Below are positions 28,732-39,400 of a stretch of DNA of 64,000 bases, piece after piece. The position numbers and the translations under genes are program-made. Every line of letters begins with the position of its first letter. The stretch's first letter is position 1. Below the pieces are notes generated by a model, which saw nothing but the letters and a program-made list of their open reading frames with translations, was not told where the DNA came from and made no database searches. The stretch is from an uncultured Burkholderiales bacterium (GTDB taxonomy: Bacteria; Pseudomonadota; Gammaproteobacteria; Burkholderiales; Burkholderiaceae_C): the NCBI GenBank assembly GCA_903916355.1, contig CAIWWN010000157.1:1-64000 (forward strand). Reading direction: 5' to 3'.

Positions 28732-29887
28732 GCACACTCTCCTGTGGCCAACGCGCGGCCACAAGCGCGCCCTGGCAGTAGCTCTGATTGTAGGCAGCTT
28801 GGCGGGGTGCGGGGTGATGACAGCGCCGCCCCCTGCGCGCACCACAGAGCCGCCCCTGACCGCCCCCCCTGGCAGTGAAGGCACGCTGCCGCCACCCATC
28901 CTGCAAGCCAAAAGCCGCTGGGTGGCCGCGCCTTGGTCGGATCTGCCGGGCTGGTCGCAAGACGCGCTGCCCGAGGCCTGGGGCGCTTGGTTGCAAAGTT
29001 GCCAACGGCCAAGCACGGGGGCAACCACCATCTGTGCCGAGGTGCAGCGCCTGAGCGGCGCCAGTCTGAGCGCGCAACAACAATGGCTCACGCAACGCTT
29101 TCAGCCCTACCGCGTCGAAACTTTGCAAGGGGCCAGCGAGGGCCTGTTGACCAGTTATTACGAACCGGTGATGGACGCCTCGCGCCTGCCCCGCCCCGGC
29201 TTTGCCGTCCCGCTGTACGCGGTGCCCAACGGTCTGGGCCAGCGCAAGCCCTGGTTCTCGCGCGAAGAAATGGACACCCAGGCCTTCGCACGGGCGGCCC
29301 TCAAAGGCAAAGAGCTGGCGTACCTGGCCGACCCGGTGGACGCGATGGTGCTGCACATCCAAGGCAGTGGCCGCATCCGCATCACCGAAGCCGATGGCCG
29401 GGTGCGCATGGTGCGGTTGGCCTTTGCCGGCACCAACGACCACCCCTACAAAAGCATCGGCAGCTGGCTGCTGGAGCAAGGCCTGACGCGGGACGCCACC
29501 TGGCCGGGCATCAAAGCCTGGATCGCCAAAAACCCGCAGCGCGTGAACGAGTTGCTTTGGAAAAACCCGCGCGTGGTGTTTTTCAAAGAAGAATCCTTGG
29601 CCGGCGCCGCCGCCGATCTCGGCCCCAAAGGCGCGCAAGGCGTGCCGCTCACCGCCGGGCGTTCCATCGCGGTCGATCCGGGCAGCATTCCCTATGGCAC
29701 GCCGGTGTGGCTGGCCTCCAGCGGAGCGCAGGCGCAGCTGCAAAAACTGGTGCTGGCCCAAGACACCGGCAGCGCGATTGTGGGCGGCATTCGGGCTGAC
29801 TACTTTGCCGGCTCAGGCGCCGCCGCAGGTGAGTTGGCCGGGCGACTGAAACAGCCTTTGCGGCTGTGGGTGTTGTTGCCGCGCTGA
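28730..29887 (+). CDS. mltA: membrane-bound lytic murein transglycosylase A
   Basis: A 385-residue outer-membrane lipoprotein that cleaves peptidoglycan glycan strands to 1,6-anhydro ends. The signal region (TRGHKRALAVALIVGSLAGC) has a lipobox LAGC at about residues 24-27. The MltA domain (LTSYYEPVMDASR, VDAMVLHIQGSGRI) is followed by the 3D domain with its aspartates in AVDPGSIPYGTPV and VLAQDTGSAIVGGIRADYF. The start at 28730 gives the best signal peptide, though its ribosome site is weak; ATGs at 28679 and 28691 are in frame but would lengthen the n-region. Confidence 0.93.
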   Translation: MHTLLWPTRGHKRALAVALIVGSLAGCGVMTAPPPARTTEPPLTAPPGSEGTLPPPILQAKSRWVAAPWSDLPGWSQDALPEAWGAWLQSCQRPSTGATTICAEVQRLSGASLSAQQQWLTQRFQPYRVETLQGASEGLLTSYYEPVMDASRLPRPGFAVPLYAVPNGLGQRKPWFSREEMDTQAFARAALKGKELAYLADPVDAMVLHIQGSGRIRITEADGRVRMVRLAFAGTNDHPYKSIGSWLLEQGLTRDATWPGIKAWIAKNPQRVNELLWKNPRVVFFKEESLAGAAADLGPKGAQGVPLTAGRSIAVDPGSIPYGTPVWLASSGAQAQLQKLVLAQDTGSAIVGGIRADYFAGSGAAAGELAGRLKQPLRLWVLLPR

Positions 29888-29911
29888 GGTCATGTTGAGG
29901 CCACGCGGGCT

Positions 29912-30619
29912 TTAAGCCACGCCCAGATAAATTTGCCGGATGTGATCGTCCTGGCTGAGCTCGGCCACCGGGCCGTGGCGCGCCACATGGCCATGCTCGA
30001 GAACATAGGCGCGGTCAGCGATGCGCAGTGCCGACAAGGCATCTTGCTCGGCCATCAAGATCGCCACACCGCCGTCGCGGATCTGCCCAATGGCATCAAA
30101 TATTTCGTGTTTGAGGCGGTGCGCAATGCCCACAGAGGGTTCGTCCAGCAACAGTAATTTGGGTGCGCCCATCAAGGCGCGGCCAATGGCCACCATTTGC
30201 TGCTGCCCGCCCGACAGGGTGCTGACCATTTGACTGGCGCGGTCGCGCAAGATCGGAAACAAAGCGTAGACCCGCTCCAGGTCTTTGGCGACGGCGTCCG
30301 CATCGTCACGCAAATAGGCGCCGAGCATCAGGTTTTTCAGCACCGTCAATTCGGGAAACAGGCGGCGGCCTTCCGGGCAATGGCAGATGCCACGACCCAC
30401 CACCTGGTGTGCGGCATACGGATGCAAGGACACGCCATTCAACTCCAGCTTGCCGTTTGAGTCGAGCATGCGCGAAATGCATTTGAGCAGGGTCGATTTG
30501 CCCGCGCCGTTTGGCCCCAGCACCGCGACAAACTCACCCGGCGCAATGTGCAAGCTGACGTCTTCCAACGCCAGCGCCTTGCCGTACGAGGCGCTCATGT
30601 GTTCAATCTCAAGCAGCAT
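29912..30619 (-). CDS. livF: Liv-type ABC transporter ATP-binding protein
   Basis: A 235-residue ATPase with Walker A GPNGAGKST, ABC signature LSGGQQQM and Walker B LLLLDEPSVG. The order and length match LivF of branched-chain amino-acid importers. It is the last gene of a five-gene importer operon and overlaps livG by 11 bp. It energises uptake together with LivG. Confidence 0.94.
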   Translation of the reverse strand: MLLEIEHMSASYGKALALEDVSLHIAPGEFVAVLGPNGAGKSTLLKCISRMLDSNGKLELNGVSLHPYAAHQVVGRGICHCPEGRRLFPELTVLKNLMLGAYLRDDADAVAKDLERVYALFPILRDRASQMVSTLSGGQQQMVAIGRALMGAPKLLLLDEPSVGIAHRLKHEIFDAIGQIRDGGVAILMAEQDALSALRIADRAYVLEHGHVARHGPVAELSQDDHIRQIYLGVA

Positions 30620-31343
30620 GGTCGACCTCTTGTTTTCCGATGTACGCCTCGATCACCTTCGGATTTTTCACAATCTCTTGTGGCGCGCCGGTGCCGATCA
30701 CTTGGCCAAAATCAATCGCCACCACATGGGAAACCAGTTGCATGAACTCGCGCAATTTGTGCTCGATCAGCATGATGGTCAGGCCCTGCTCACGGTGCAG
30801 ATCGCGGATCAAGGTCGACAGGGCGGCAATCTCGCCCGAACCCAAACCCGCAAAGGGCTCGTCCAACAGCAACAAGCGCGGTTCGGTGGCCAGTGCGCGG
30901 GCAATTTCCAGGCGCCGTTGATCGCCATACGACAAGAGTTCAGATAACGACTGCGCTTTGCCCGTCAAGCCCACCTGGTCCAGCAATTTGTAGGCTCTTT
31001 GTTCCAAATCGACCGCCGGTACGCGCGGCCCCAGACTGCCGACCATCACGTTTTCCAACACCGTCAGACCCACAAAGGGCCGGCACAGCTGAAACGTGCG
31101 GGCAATGCCCAAGCCCACCACCTTGTGCGCAGGAATCCCCAGCAAGGATTGACCGTCCAGCAGCACCTCGCCGCTGTCGGGCTCGATAAAGCCCGTCAGC
31201 AGGTTGTACAGCGTGGTTTTACCTGCGCCATTCGGCCCCAAGATGCCCAAGATATCGCCCTGCTGCACCTCCAGGCTGACATCCTTGACCGCATGCAAGC
31301 CGCCAAAGCGCTTGTTCAGATTGCGAACGCTGAGCAAACTCAT
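30609..31343 (-). CDS. livG: Liv-type ABC transporter ATP-binding protein
   Basis: A 244-residue ATPase with Walker A GPNGAGKTT, a family-typical LSYGDQRRLEIARAL signature and Walker B LLLLDEPFAGLG. The MSLLSVRNLNKRFGG start at 31343 overlaps the livM stop by ATGA, which rules out the longer open frame to 31457. Confidence 0.94.
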   Translation of the reverse strand: MSLLSVRNLNKRFGGLHAVKDVSLEVQQGDILGILGPNGAGKTTLYNLLTGFIEPDSGEVLLDGQSLLGIPAHKVVGLGIARTFQLCRPFVGLTVLENVMVGSLGPRVPAVDLEQRAYKLLDQVGLTGKAQSLSELLSYGDQRRLEIARALATEPRLLLLDEPFAGLGSGEIAALSTLIRDLHREQGLTIMLIEHKLREFMQLVSHVVAIDFGQVIGTGAPQEIVKNPKVIEAYIGKQEVDHAA

Positions 31344-32278
31344 GACTTCACCCCCACCCAACGCTGGCGAATTTTGTGCCACGTGGGAGCCACCAGGCCC
31401 TGGGGCAAAAAGAACAAGATCAAAATCAAGGCCACGCTGTAGACCATCAAGCGCCACTCACCAAAGTTGCGCAGCAACTCGGTCATCAGCGTCAGCAACA
31501 AGGCGCCTCCCACCGCGCCGTAAATCGAGCCCATGCCACCCACATACACCATGGTGATGATGGTGATGGAGGTGACCACCGCAAACAGTTGCGGGCTGAC
31601 CTGCAATTGGTAGTGCGCATACAGGGCGCCGCCCATGCCCGCAAACGCGGCGCTGATGACCAGCGAGGCAATTTTGTAGTACGTCACGTTCAAGCCCGCG
31701 GCTTGGCAGGTCGCTTCATCGCCGCGTATGGCCTTCAAAATCAAACCCCAGCGCGAACGCGCCAAACCGCCCAACAAAGCCACCGTGAGCGCCAAGACGC
31801 CGAGCACAAACCAATAAAAGTACAGCGGAGAGCGAATCAACGGCTCAATGCCGTTGATGCCTTCCTCGCCGCCGGTGTACTCCCAAAAAATCAGCATCAG
31901 GCGCTGCATGATGACCGCGCCCGAGAGCATGGCCAAGGCAAAGTACGGGCCCTTCAAACGCAGCGTGGGAATGCCCATGATCAAGGCAAACACCACCGCG
32001 GCCGCCATGCCGGCCGGCAAACTCCACCAGGCGTTGGCGCCCCAAAGGGTGTTGAGAAATCCGGCCGCATAAGCGCCGACGCCAATAAACAAGGAGTGGC
32101 CAAAATTTTCACGACCCGTCAGGCCCGACATGAAGTCCCAGCTGACCGACCAGATGCCATAAATCGCGGCCACGGTGAGCACGCCCATGAGGTAGCGGCT
32201 GTCGAAGACGAGTGGCAACACCGCCATCACCGCCACCGCCAAGATCGCGCCACCGCGGTCTATGTTTTTCAACTGCAT
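31340..32278 (-). CDS. livM: Liv-type ABC transporter permease
   Basis: A 312-residue inner-membrane permease with about nine hydrophobic spans and the LivM-type cytoplasmic loop (LARSRWGLILKAIRGDEATCQAAG). A clear AGGAAA ribosome site precedes the ATG at 32278. It lies 15 bp after livH. Confidence 0.94.
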   Translation of the reverse strand: MQLKNIDRGGAILAVAVMAVLPLVFDSRYLMGVLTVAAIYGIWSVSWDFMSGLTGRENFGHSLFIGVGAYAAGFLNTLWGANAWWSLPAGMAAAVVFALIMGIPTLRLKGPYFALAMLSGAVIMQRLMLIFWEYTGGEEGINGIEPLIRSPLYFYWFVLGVLALTVALLGGLARSRWGLILKAIRGDEATCQAAGLNVTYYKIASLVISAAFAGMGGALYAHYQLQVSPQLFAVVTSITIITMVYVGGMGSIYGAVGGALLLTLMTELLRNFGEWRLMVYSVALILILFFLPQGLVAPTWHKIRQRWVGVKS

Positions 32279-32293
32279 TGGGATTTCCTTAGA

Positions 32294-33148
32294 TCAGAAG
32301 GCGGCGCGTTTGCCAAAGAAGCCCGCAGGGCGAAGCACCAGCATCAGCAACGTCGCTGCCACCGAAACGATCTCGGTCCAAGAGGTGGAGATGCCATAGG
32401 CCACCAGCGTTTCGGCATAGCCCAGCATCAAGGCGGCCACAATGCTGCCCGGAATCGAGCCCAGTCCTCCGACCACCACAATCGCAAAGGCTTTGACGAT
32501 GGGCAGCAAATGCATAGACGGCTGCACACTCAAAAAAGGCCCCGCCATGATGCCGGCCAAAGCCGCCAGCCCCGCCGACAGGGCCATCACCACGCCAAAG
32601 ATGCGGTCACTCGGAATGCCCATGTACTGCGCCGCTTCCGGGTCTTGTGAGATCGCCAAGATGGCACTGCCCAGACGGGTCTTTTGAATGAACAGGTAGA
32701 GGCAGCCAATCGACACCACCGCCACCAGCAGGGTCAAGAGCCGCTGGCCCGCGACATCAACACCACCGATCACATATTTTTGATCGCTGAAACTGGGCAC
32801 GTTGCGGTACTCCGAGCCAAAGACCAAGAACAAGGCCTGCTCGACCACCAAGGCCACCGCCAAGCTGATCATCAGCACCGCCAGCTGCGAGGTGCGCATG
32901 GGCCGAATCAAGACCCGCTCCACCACCATGCCAAACAAGGCCACGCCAATCACGACCAACGGCGCCGCCACCAGCAACGGCACCTTGAAAATCGTCGTCA
33001 ACACATAGGCGCCATAAGCGCCCAGGGCATAGAAGGAGCCATGCGCCAAGTTGAGGATGCGGGCCACGCCAAAAATCAGCGTGAAGCCCACGGCCAGCAT
33101 GGCATAGATGGCGCTGGTGACGGCACCAAAGATCAGTATTTCAAGCAC
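32294..33148 (-). CDS. livH: Liv-type ABC transporter permease
   Basis: A 284-residue permease, with about eight spans and the LivH loop (LAISQDPEAAQYMGIPSD). The start codon is GTG at 33148, preceded by AAGGGA. It begins 45 bp after the binding-protein stop. Confidence 0.93.
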   Translation of the reverse strand: MLEILIFGAVTSAIYAMLAVGFTLIFGVARILNLAHGSFYALGAYGAYVLTTIFKVPLLVAAPLVVIGVALFGMVVERVLIRPMRTSQLAVLMISLAVALVVEQALFLVFGSEYRNVPSFSDQKYVIGGVDVAGQRLLTLLVAVVSIGCLYLFIQKTRLGSAILAISQDPEAAQYMGIPSDRIFGVVMALSAGLAALAGIMAGPFLSVQPSMHLLPIVKAFAIVVVGGLGSIPGSIVAALMLGYAETLVAYGISTSWTEIVSVAATLLMLVLRPAGFFGKRAAF

Positions 33149-33193
33149 AGTCGTCCCTTTGCATGATGCAAAACAGTCCTGAATTCGGTGGAA

Positions 33194-34423
33194 TTATTTG
33201 GTCAACCAAGGCGGCATGATCATGCTGCCGCTGCGCAAATTTTTCGGCCACAGCACCACGCGTTCGCCCTTGGCTTGCCACTGAGCGAACAGCAGGTTCA
33301 TGTATTTACCGCCGGCTTTCACGTCATGGCTGTCGTCGTATTCCAGTTGACCGGCAACCCCGGGCATGCTGGTTTTTTCCAACTCTTTGATGATGGCGTT
33401 GGTGTCCAAACTCTTGGCGCGATCAATCGCCTGGGCATAGGCGTGCACGGAGTCATACGCGCCAAAAGCGGTGTAGACCGGAACGCGGCCCGTGCGCTTT
33501 TTGAATTCGTCAAAAAACGGCACGGTCTTCACGGTCAACGGTGCGCGAACCGCAAAGTTCACTGCAATTTCGCTCAGCGACTTGCCACCGACGCGATCAA
33601 AAAAATCACCGTCTTGCGACTTCACGTCGATGCCGCCATAGGGAATCGGAAAGCGCGCGTCATACCACTGCTTGGCAAACACATCGCTGGAAGCATGCGA
33701 CAACACCACCACCAAGAACTGCGCTTCGGAACTTTTGATTTTCGACAGCAAAGGCGAAAAGTCAGAAGTCGTGGTGTCAAAGAACTCCACCATCCGCACA
33801 TCCGCCCCCACATCGCCCGCGCCTTTGCGCAGCACGGGCACCAGGTCTTGCACCCATTTGGCGTTCTCACCAATGATGGCGATTTTCTTCAGGCCCAACT
33901 CGCCGATCAGGTGGCCCGAAATCCACTCGACCAAGCCTTTGGCTTGGTGCACCGCGTGGATGGGGCCGGTACGGAAGATGTATTTGTAGTTCTCATAATC
34001 CTGCTTGACCTTGGCGGTGATCGCCGGGGATGCCGCCCCCACACCCAGGTAAATGGTTTTAGCCGAAGCAATGTGGGGCAACTGCGCCAGCGTCACGCCA
34101 CTGGTGTAACCGCCGACGATCACATCCACTTTTTCATCGGCCGTCAGCTTTTTGATGGCGTTGATCCCCACTTCAGGGTTTTCAGTTTCATCCGCCACGA
34201 CAAACGACAGCTTGCGGCCCATCACCCCACCCTTGGCGTTGATCTCTTCGATCGCCATCTTGGCCGCCTCTTGGGTGTCGCGACCGACCTGCAACTGCAC
34301 CGGCGTGGACAGGCCGATTTTGATCGGCCCTTGCTGCGCTTGTGCCGGTGACAATAGGGCGGCGGCGCTCAGCGCCAGCGCGAGTTTGGAAAAGGAACGC
34401 TTGGAAAAAGGGGCTTTGAACAT
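33194..34423 (-). CDS. ABC transporter substrate-binding protein, branched-chain amino acid type
   Basis: A 409-residue periplasmic binding protein with signal peptide (ending PAQAQ) and a type I periplasmic fold (GPIKIGLSTPVQLQVGRDTQEAAKMA). It gives the importer its specificity. Similar proteins bind leucine-type amino acids, short amides, urea or aromatic acids; the sequence does not settle which. A strong GAGGAG ribosome site lies before 34423. The neighbouring gamma-glutamyltransferase and indolepyruvate oxidoreductase hint at amino-acid or peptide use. Confidence 0.92.
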   Translation of the reverse strand: MFKAPFSKRSFSKLALALSAAALLSPAQAQQGPIKIGLSTPVQLQVGRDTQEAAKMAIEEINAKGGVMGRKLSFVVADETENPEVGINAIKKLTADEKVDVIVGGYTSGVTLAQLPHIASAKTIYLGVGAASPAITAKVKQDYENYKYIFRTGPIHAVHQAKGLVEWISGHLIGELGLKKIAIIGENAKWVQDLVPVLRKGAGDVGADVRMVEFFDTTTSDFSPLLSKIKSSEAQFLVVVLSHASSDVFAKQWYDARFPIPYGGIDVKSQDGDFFDRVGGKSLSEIAVNFAVRAPLTVKTVPFFDEFKKRTGRVPVYTAFGAYDSVHAYAQAIDRAKSLDTNAIIKELEKTSMPGVAGQLEYDDSHDVKAGGKYMNLLFAQWQAKGERVVLWPKNLRSGSMIMPPWLTK

Positions 34424-34669
34424 GCGGGTCTCCTCGAGGGTGGATGAAGAATTCAGGGGCTTGGGGGCTTCTTTTTTAACTTTTCACTTTTCATTGGGTC
34501 ACGAATCGTTTTTCTCGCCAAGGTGGTTGACCCTATGGGCTGAAACCTGGGCGACAGCAGGGCCAGGCACTGCAAACAACACGGGGCTTATGGATTGCAC
34601 CCTTGTTTTTTCAGGCGTTCAGGACTAACTTGATGCGAGACCATCTCTGCAGCACACTGAAAAACCACG
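34424..34669. other. 246 bp divergent gap between the ABC importer and ggt
   Basis: The gap must contain promoters in both directions. I see short T-rich tracts, but no operator, riboswitch or confident promoter boxes. Confidence 0.4.
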
Positions 34670-36358
34670 ATGAACCACTGGCAAAAAATCTGCGGCACCC
34701 ACTTTGACACGGACAAGCGCCCTGCCCAGGCGGCGCGCGGCATGGTGGTCACCAACCACCCTTTGGCCTCCGCCGCAGGCACTGAGATGCTGTGCGCCGG
34801 CGGCAATGCGGTGGACGCCGCCGTGGCGGCGCTGTTCACCTTGTCGGTGGTCGAGCCCATGATGGTGGGCTTGCTGGGCGGCGGCTTTGCGCATCTGCGC
34901 CAGCCCGATGGCACGCACACGATTTTGGAGGGGCAAGGGTCCTGCCCGCAGGCGGTGGGGCCGCACACCTTCCAACACGACGCCTCAGCGCCACCAGGCT
35001 CGCTAGAGAGCTTGGGGCGACGCCACAGCCTGGGCCGCGGGTCTGTGGCCACCCCAGGCAACCTGATGGCCTGGTGCCAGATGCTCTCTCGCCACGGCAC
35101 CCTGTCCTTGGAGGATGTGATGGCGCCCGCCATCCAGCATGCGAGCCGCGGCTTTCATGTGACGCAGTACCTGAGCGACTGCATCACCGATAACGCCGCA
35201 GATCTGGCCCTGGACCCTGAAATTGCCCGCGTGTTTGTACCGCAGGGTCAGCCGCTGCAAAAAGGGGATCGCTTGCAGCAAGGCGCTTATGCCGACACCC
35301 TGAAATTGGTTTCGCAGCAAGGCGCCACGGCCTTGTATAGCGGCGCACTGGGCCGCGCCTTGTGCGACGACATTGCCGCGCACGACGGTTTTTTAACCCT
35401 GGAAGATTTGCGCCACTACCGCACGCGCGACCCGGCTCCGCTGCGCTCGTCGTACCGCGGCTTTGACATCATTGGGCCGCCGCCGCCCTGCGCTGGGCCT
35501 TTGCACATTGGCCAGATGCTGAACGTGCTGGAGGGCTTCGATCTGCGCGCCATGGGTTTTGGCACGCCGGCCAGCGTGCACCTGCTGGCCGAGGTGCTGA
35601 AGATGGCTTTTGCCGACCGCGCCGCCGTCACCGCCGACCCCGACTTTGTCAACGTGCCCGTTGAGCGCTTGTTGTCGCCTGCTTACGCGGACTTGCGCCG
35701 AAGCCAGTTGGATCTGCAACGCGCGCAAACCTGGGTGCCAGGCCTGTCACCAAGCGAAAGCGCGCACACCACCCACATCACGGTGGCCGACAGCGACGGG
35801 CGGGTGGTGAGTGCGACGCAGACCATCAACTCGGTTTTTGGCGCGCGCTACATGGTGCCCGGCACCGGTCTGATTCCGAACAATTACCTGTACGTGCTCG
35901 ACCCCCGACCCGACCGCGCCAACTCGATGGCGCCTGGCAAGCGTGTCACCTCTTCGATGGCCCCCTTGATGGTGTTGCAAGGCGGCCAGCCGCGCTACGC
36001 CTTGGGTCTGCCAGGGGGCTTGCGCATCTTCCCCTCGGCCTTGCAGGCGGTGATCAACCTGATCGATCACGGCATGAGTTTGCAACAAGCGGTCGAGGCC
36101 CCACGCGTCTGGACGCAGGGCTTTGACCTGGAGTTGGAGCCGGCTTTTTCACCTGAGCTGCAAGCGGCGCTCGAACAGCAGGGTCATGCGGTCTTGCGCG
36201 TGCCCAACGTGGGCGGCGGCATGAATGCCATCGAATTTCATGACGATGGCCGCCTGGAAGGCGCAGCCTGCTGGCGTGCCGACGGCACGCCGATGGGCGT
36301 CGGCGGTGGAATGGCACGCAAAGGTGTTCGTTTTCTGCCCGAAACGCGCAAACCCTGA
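34670..36358 (+). CDS. gamma-glutamyltransferase family protein
   Basis: A 562-residue Ntn-hydrolase of the gamma-glutamyltransferase family. It is made as a precursor that cuts itself before a threonine; the TTHITVAD block at residues 367-374 puts that residue at T367, as at T391 of the E. coli enzyme. Other family marks are GGNAVDAAVAALF (44-56) and the SSMAPLMV loop. Unlike the E. coli enzyme it has no signal peptide, so it should be cytoplasmic and may be an acylase or hydrolase of gamma-glutamyl compounds. It is divergent from the ABC importer. Confidence 0.9.
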   Translation: MNHWQKICGTHFDTDKRPAQAARGMVVTNHPLASAAGTEMLCAGGNAVDAAVAALFTLSVVEPMMVGLLGGGFAHLRQPDGTHTILEGQGSCPQAVGPHTFQHDASAPPGSLESLGRRHSLGRGSVATPGNLMAWCQMLSRHGTLSLEDVMAPAIQHASRGFHVTQYLSDCITDNAADLALDPEIARVFVPQGQPLQKGDRLQQGAYADTLKLVSQQGATALYSGALGRALCDDIAAHDGFLTLEDLRHYRTRDPAPLRSSYRGFDIIGPPPPCAGPLHIGQMLNVLEGFDLRAMGFGTPASVHLLAEVLKMAFADRAAVTADPDFVNVPVERLLSPAYADLRRSQLDLQRAQTWVPGLSPSESAHTTHITVADSDGRVVSATQTINSVFGARYMVPGTGLIPNNYLYVLDPRPDRANSMAPGKRVTSSMAPLMVLQGGQPRYALGLPGGLRIFPSALQAVINLIDHGMSLQQAVEAPRVWTQGFDLELEPAFSPELQAALEQQGHAVLRVPNVGGGMNAIEFHDDGRLEGAACWRADGTPMGVGGGMARKGVRFLPETRKP

Positions 36359-36446
36359 ATGAGGCCGTGGTCTTGTCGCCTAAAGCTAAGCAAGCCCGCC
36401 CCGTGCGACCTACACTGAATTTTCGACTTCTGCGTTGGAGACCCTG

Positions 36447-39400
36447 ATGAACGCCCCACTTCCCGATTCGATTCGCAAAGCCCTGGAAACCGTGACGCTG
36501 GACGACAAGTACAGCTTGGACACCGGCCGCGCTTTCATGAGCGGGGTGCAAGCCTTGGTCAAACTGCCGATGTTGCAACGCCAGCGCGATGCGCTGCAGG
36601 GCAAAAATACCGCAGGTTTCATCAGTGGTTATCGCGGTTCGCCGCTGGGCAGTTACGATCAGTTTTTGTGGAAGGCCAAATCGTATTTGCAAGCGCAAAA
36701 CATTGTCTTTCAGCCCGGCGTGAATGAGGAATTGGCCGCCACCGCACTGTGGGGCACACAGCAGCTGGGCTTTGCACCACCGGGCAGCAACCGCTTTGAC
36801 GGCGTCTTTGGCATTTGGTATGGCAAAGGCCCGGGCGTCGACCGTTGCTCTGATGTTTTCAAACACGCCAACATGGCAGGCACCACGCCCTGGGGTGGCG
36901 TGCTGGCAGTGGCCGGTGACGACCATGTGGCCAAGAGCTCCACCGCAGCGCACCAGAGTGACCATATTTTCAAAGCCTGTGGCCTGCCCGTGTTCTTTCC
37001 CACCTCGGTGCAAGACGTGCTGGACATGGGCGTGCATGGCATCGCACTGAGCCGTTTTGCGGGTATTTGGTCAGGCATGAAGACCATCCAAGAAATTGTC
37101 GAATCGAGCGCCACCGCTGAGATAGACCCCGAGCGCGTGAAAATCATCTTGCCTGAATTTGACATGCCGCCCGGTGGCGTGCACATTCGCTGGCCAGACC
37201 CGGCGCTGGACCAGGAAGCGCGTTTGTTTGACTACAAATGGTATGCCGCACTGGCGTACATTCGTGCCAACAAGTTGAATCACAACGTGGTGCAAGGCCC
37301 GCATGACCGCTTTGGCATCATCGCCAGCGGCAAGGCCTACAACGACACGCGTCAGGCCCTGCTCGACCTGGGTTTGGACGACGCCACCTGCCAGCGTCTG
37401 GGCATTCGGGTGCACAAGGTGGGTGTGGTCTGGCCGCTGGAGTCGCACTCCACGCGCGAATTTGCCACGGGCTTGCAAGAGATTTTGGTGATCGAAGAAA
37501 AGCGCCAACTGATCGAGTACCAAATCAAAGAAGAGCTGTACAACTGGCGCGACGATGTGCGACCCAAGGTGCTGGGCAAATTTGACGAGCAAGAAGGCGA
37601 AACCACCGGCGGAGAATGGTCGGTCTCCAACCCGCACAGCCGCACCCTGCTGCGCGCCAACGCCGACTTGACCCCGGCCTTGATTGCCAAAGCCTTGGCA
37701 AAGCGACTCAAAAAACTCGGCCTGGACGCCGACACCACCGCACGCATCGATGCGCAATTGGCCATCTTGGAGGCGAAGGACAGGTCCCTGCAAGTTTTGA
37801 ATGTCAATGCCATTGGCGAGCGCACGCCTTGGTTTTGTTCGGGCTGCCCACACAACACCTCCACGCGCGTGCCCGAGGGCTCGCGCGCCATGGCGGGCAT
37901 TGGCTGCCATTTCATGAGCGTGTGGATGGACCGCAGCACCGTGGGCTTTACCCAAATGGGCGGCGAGGGCGTACCCTGGGTGGGGCAACAACCGTTCAGC
38001 CACGACCAGCACATGTTTGCCAATGTGGGCGATGGCACCTACTTTCACAGCGGCATGCTGGCGATTCGCCAAAGCATTGTGGCGGGCGTGAACATCACCT
38101 ACAAAATTCTCTACAACGACGCCGTGGCCATGACCGGTGGCCAGCAAGTGGGCGAGCGCCCGGAAGGCCACAGCGTGGTGCAAATTGCCCAAAGCATGCG
38201 CGCCGAAGGCGCGGTGCGTATCGACGTGGTGACCGACGAGCCGGACAAATACGATGGCGTGACCCTGGCCGAAGGCGTGACGGTGCATCACCGTGACGAG
38301 CTCGATCGCATCCAACGTGAAATGCGTGAGATCAAGGGCTGCACCGTCATCATTTACGACCAGACCTGTGCCACCGAAAAACGCCGCCGCCGTAAACGCG
38401 GCACCATGGTCGACCCTGCCGTGCGGGTGGTGATCAACGAGTTGGTGTGTGAGGGCTGTGGCGACTGCGGCGTGCAGTCCAACTGCCTCTCGGTGGAGCC
38501 GCTGGAAACGGAGTTCGGCCGCAAGCGCACCATCAACCAAAGCACCTGCAACAAGGACACCAGCTGCCTGAAGGGCTTTTGTCCGAGCTTTGTCACCGTC
38601 GAAGGCGGGCAGCTGAAAAAGAAATCCAAAACGCAGGCGGCCTCGCCTGCGGCTTTGGGCGCGTTGCCCGAGCCCGTCCTGCCGGTCTTGACCCAGGCCT
38701 ATGGCCTGGTCGTGGCAGGTGTGGGTGGCACCGGCGTGATCACCATTGGCCAATTGCTGGGTATGGCCGGTCACATCGATGGCAAGGGCATCATCACGCA
38801 AGACGCTGCGGGCCTGGCACAAAAGGGCGGCGCCACCTGGAGCCATGTGCTGATTGCCAATCACCAAGACGAGATTCGCACCACCCGCGTCAGCATGGCT
38901 GCCGCTGATGTGATCATTGGCTGCGACCCGATCGTCACCGCCAGCAAAGAAACGGCTTTGCGCATGCGCCAAGGGCGCACGCGCGTGGCCTTGAACTCCC
39001 ACGGCACGCCAACGGCGGCCTTTGTGAAAAACGGCAATTGGGAAAATCCTGCTGAGCAATGCCTGGCTGAAATTGCGCAAGCTGTGGGTGTGGACGGTGT
39101 GGGCGCGTTCGATGCCGACGCCATGGCCAACCAACTGATGGGCGACACGATTTATGTGAACCCCATGATCTTGGGTTACGCCTGGCAAAAAGGTTGGATC
39201 CCCTTGTCGCGCGAGAGCATTGCGCGCGCCATGGAACTCAACGGCGTGCAAGTGCAAAACAACCAAACGGCTTTTGAATGGGGACGCCATGCGGCGCACG
39301 ACGCCGCTTCGGTGCAGCGCATCATGGCGCCGTCGCAGGTGATTGAGTTCAAAAAGCGCGACAACTTGGACACCCTGATCGAGCGTCGTGTGGCATTTTT

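Noticed and set aside
36435-36446. TTG start upstream of the indolepyruvate oxidoreductase ATG
   Set aside because: The GGAG site is correctly spaced for the ATG at 36447.
37071-39299. A 742-codon open frame antisense to the indolepyruvate oxidoreductase
   Set aside because: It is a frame shadow in GC-rich DNA; the His/Gly/Ala/Gln-rich translation has no domain, and the opposite strand encodes a clear enzyme.
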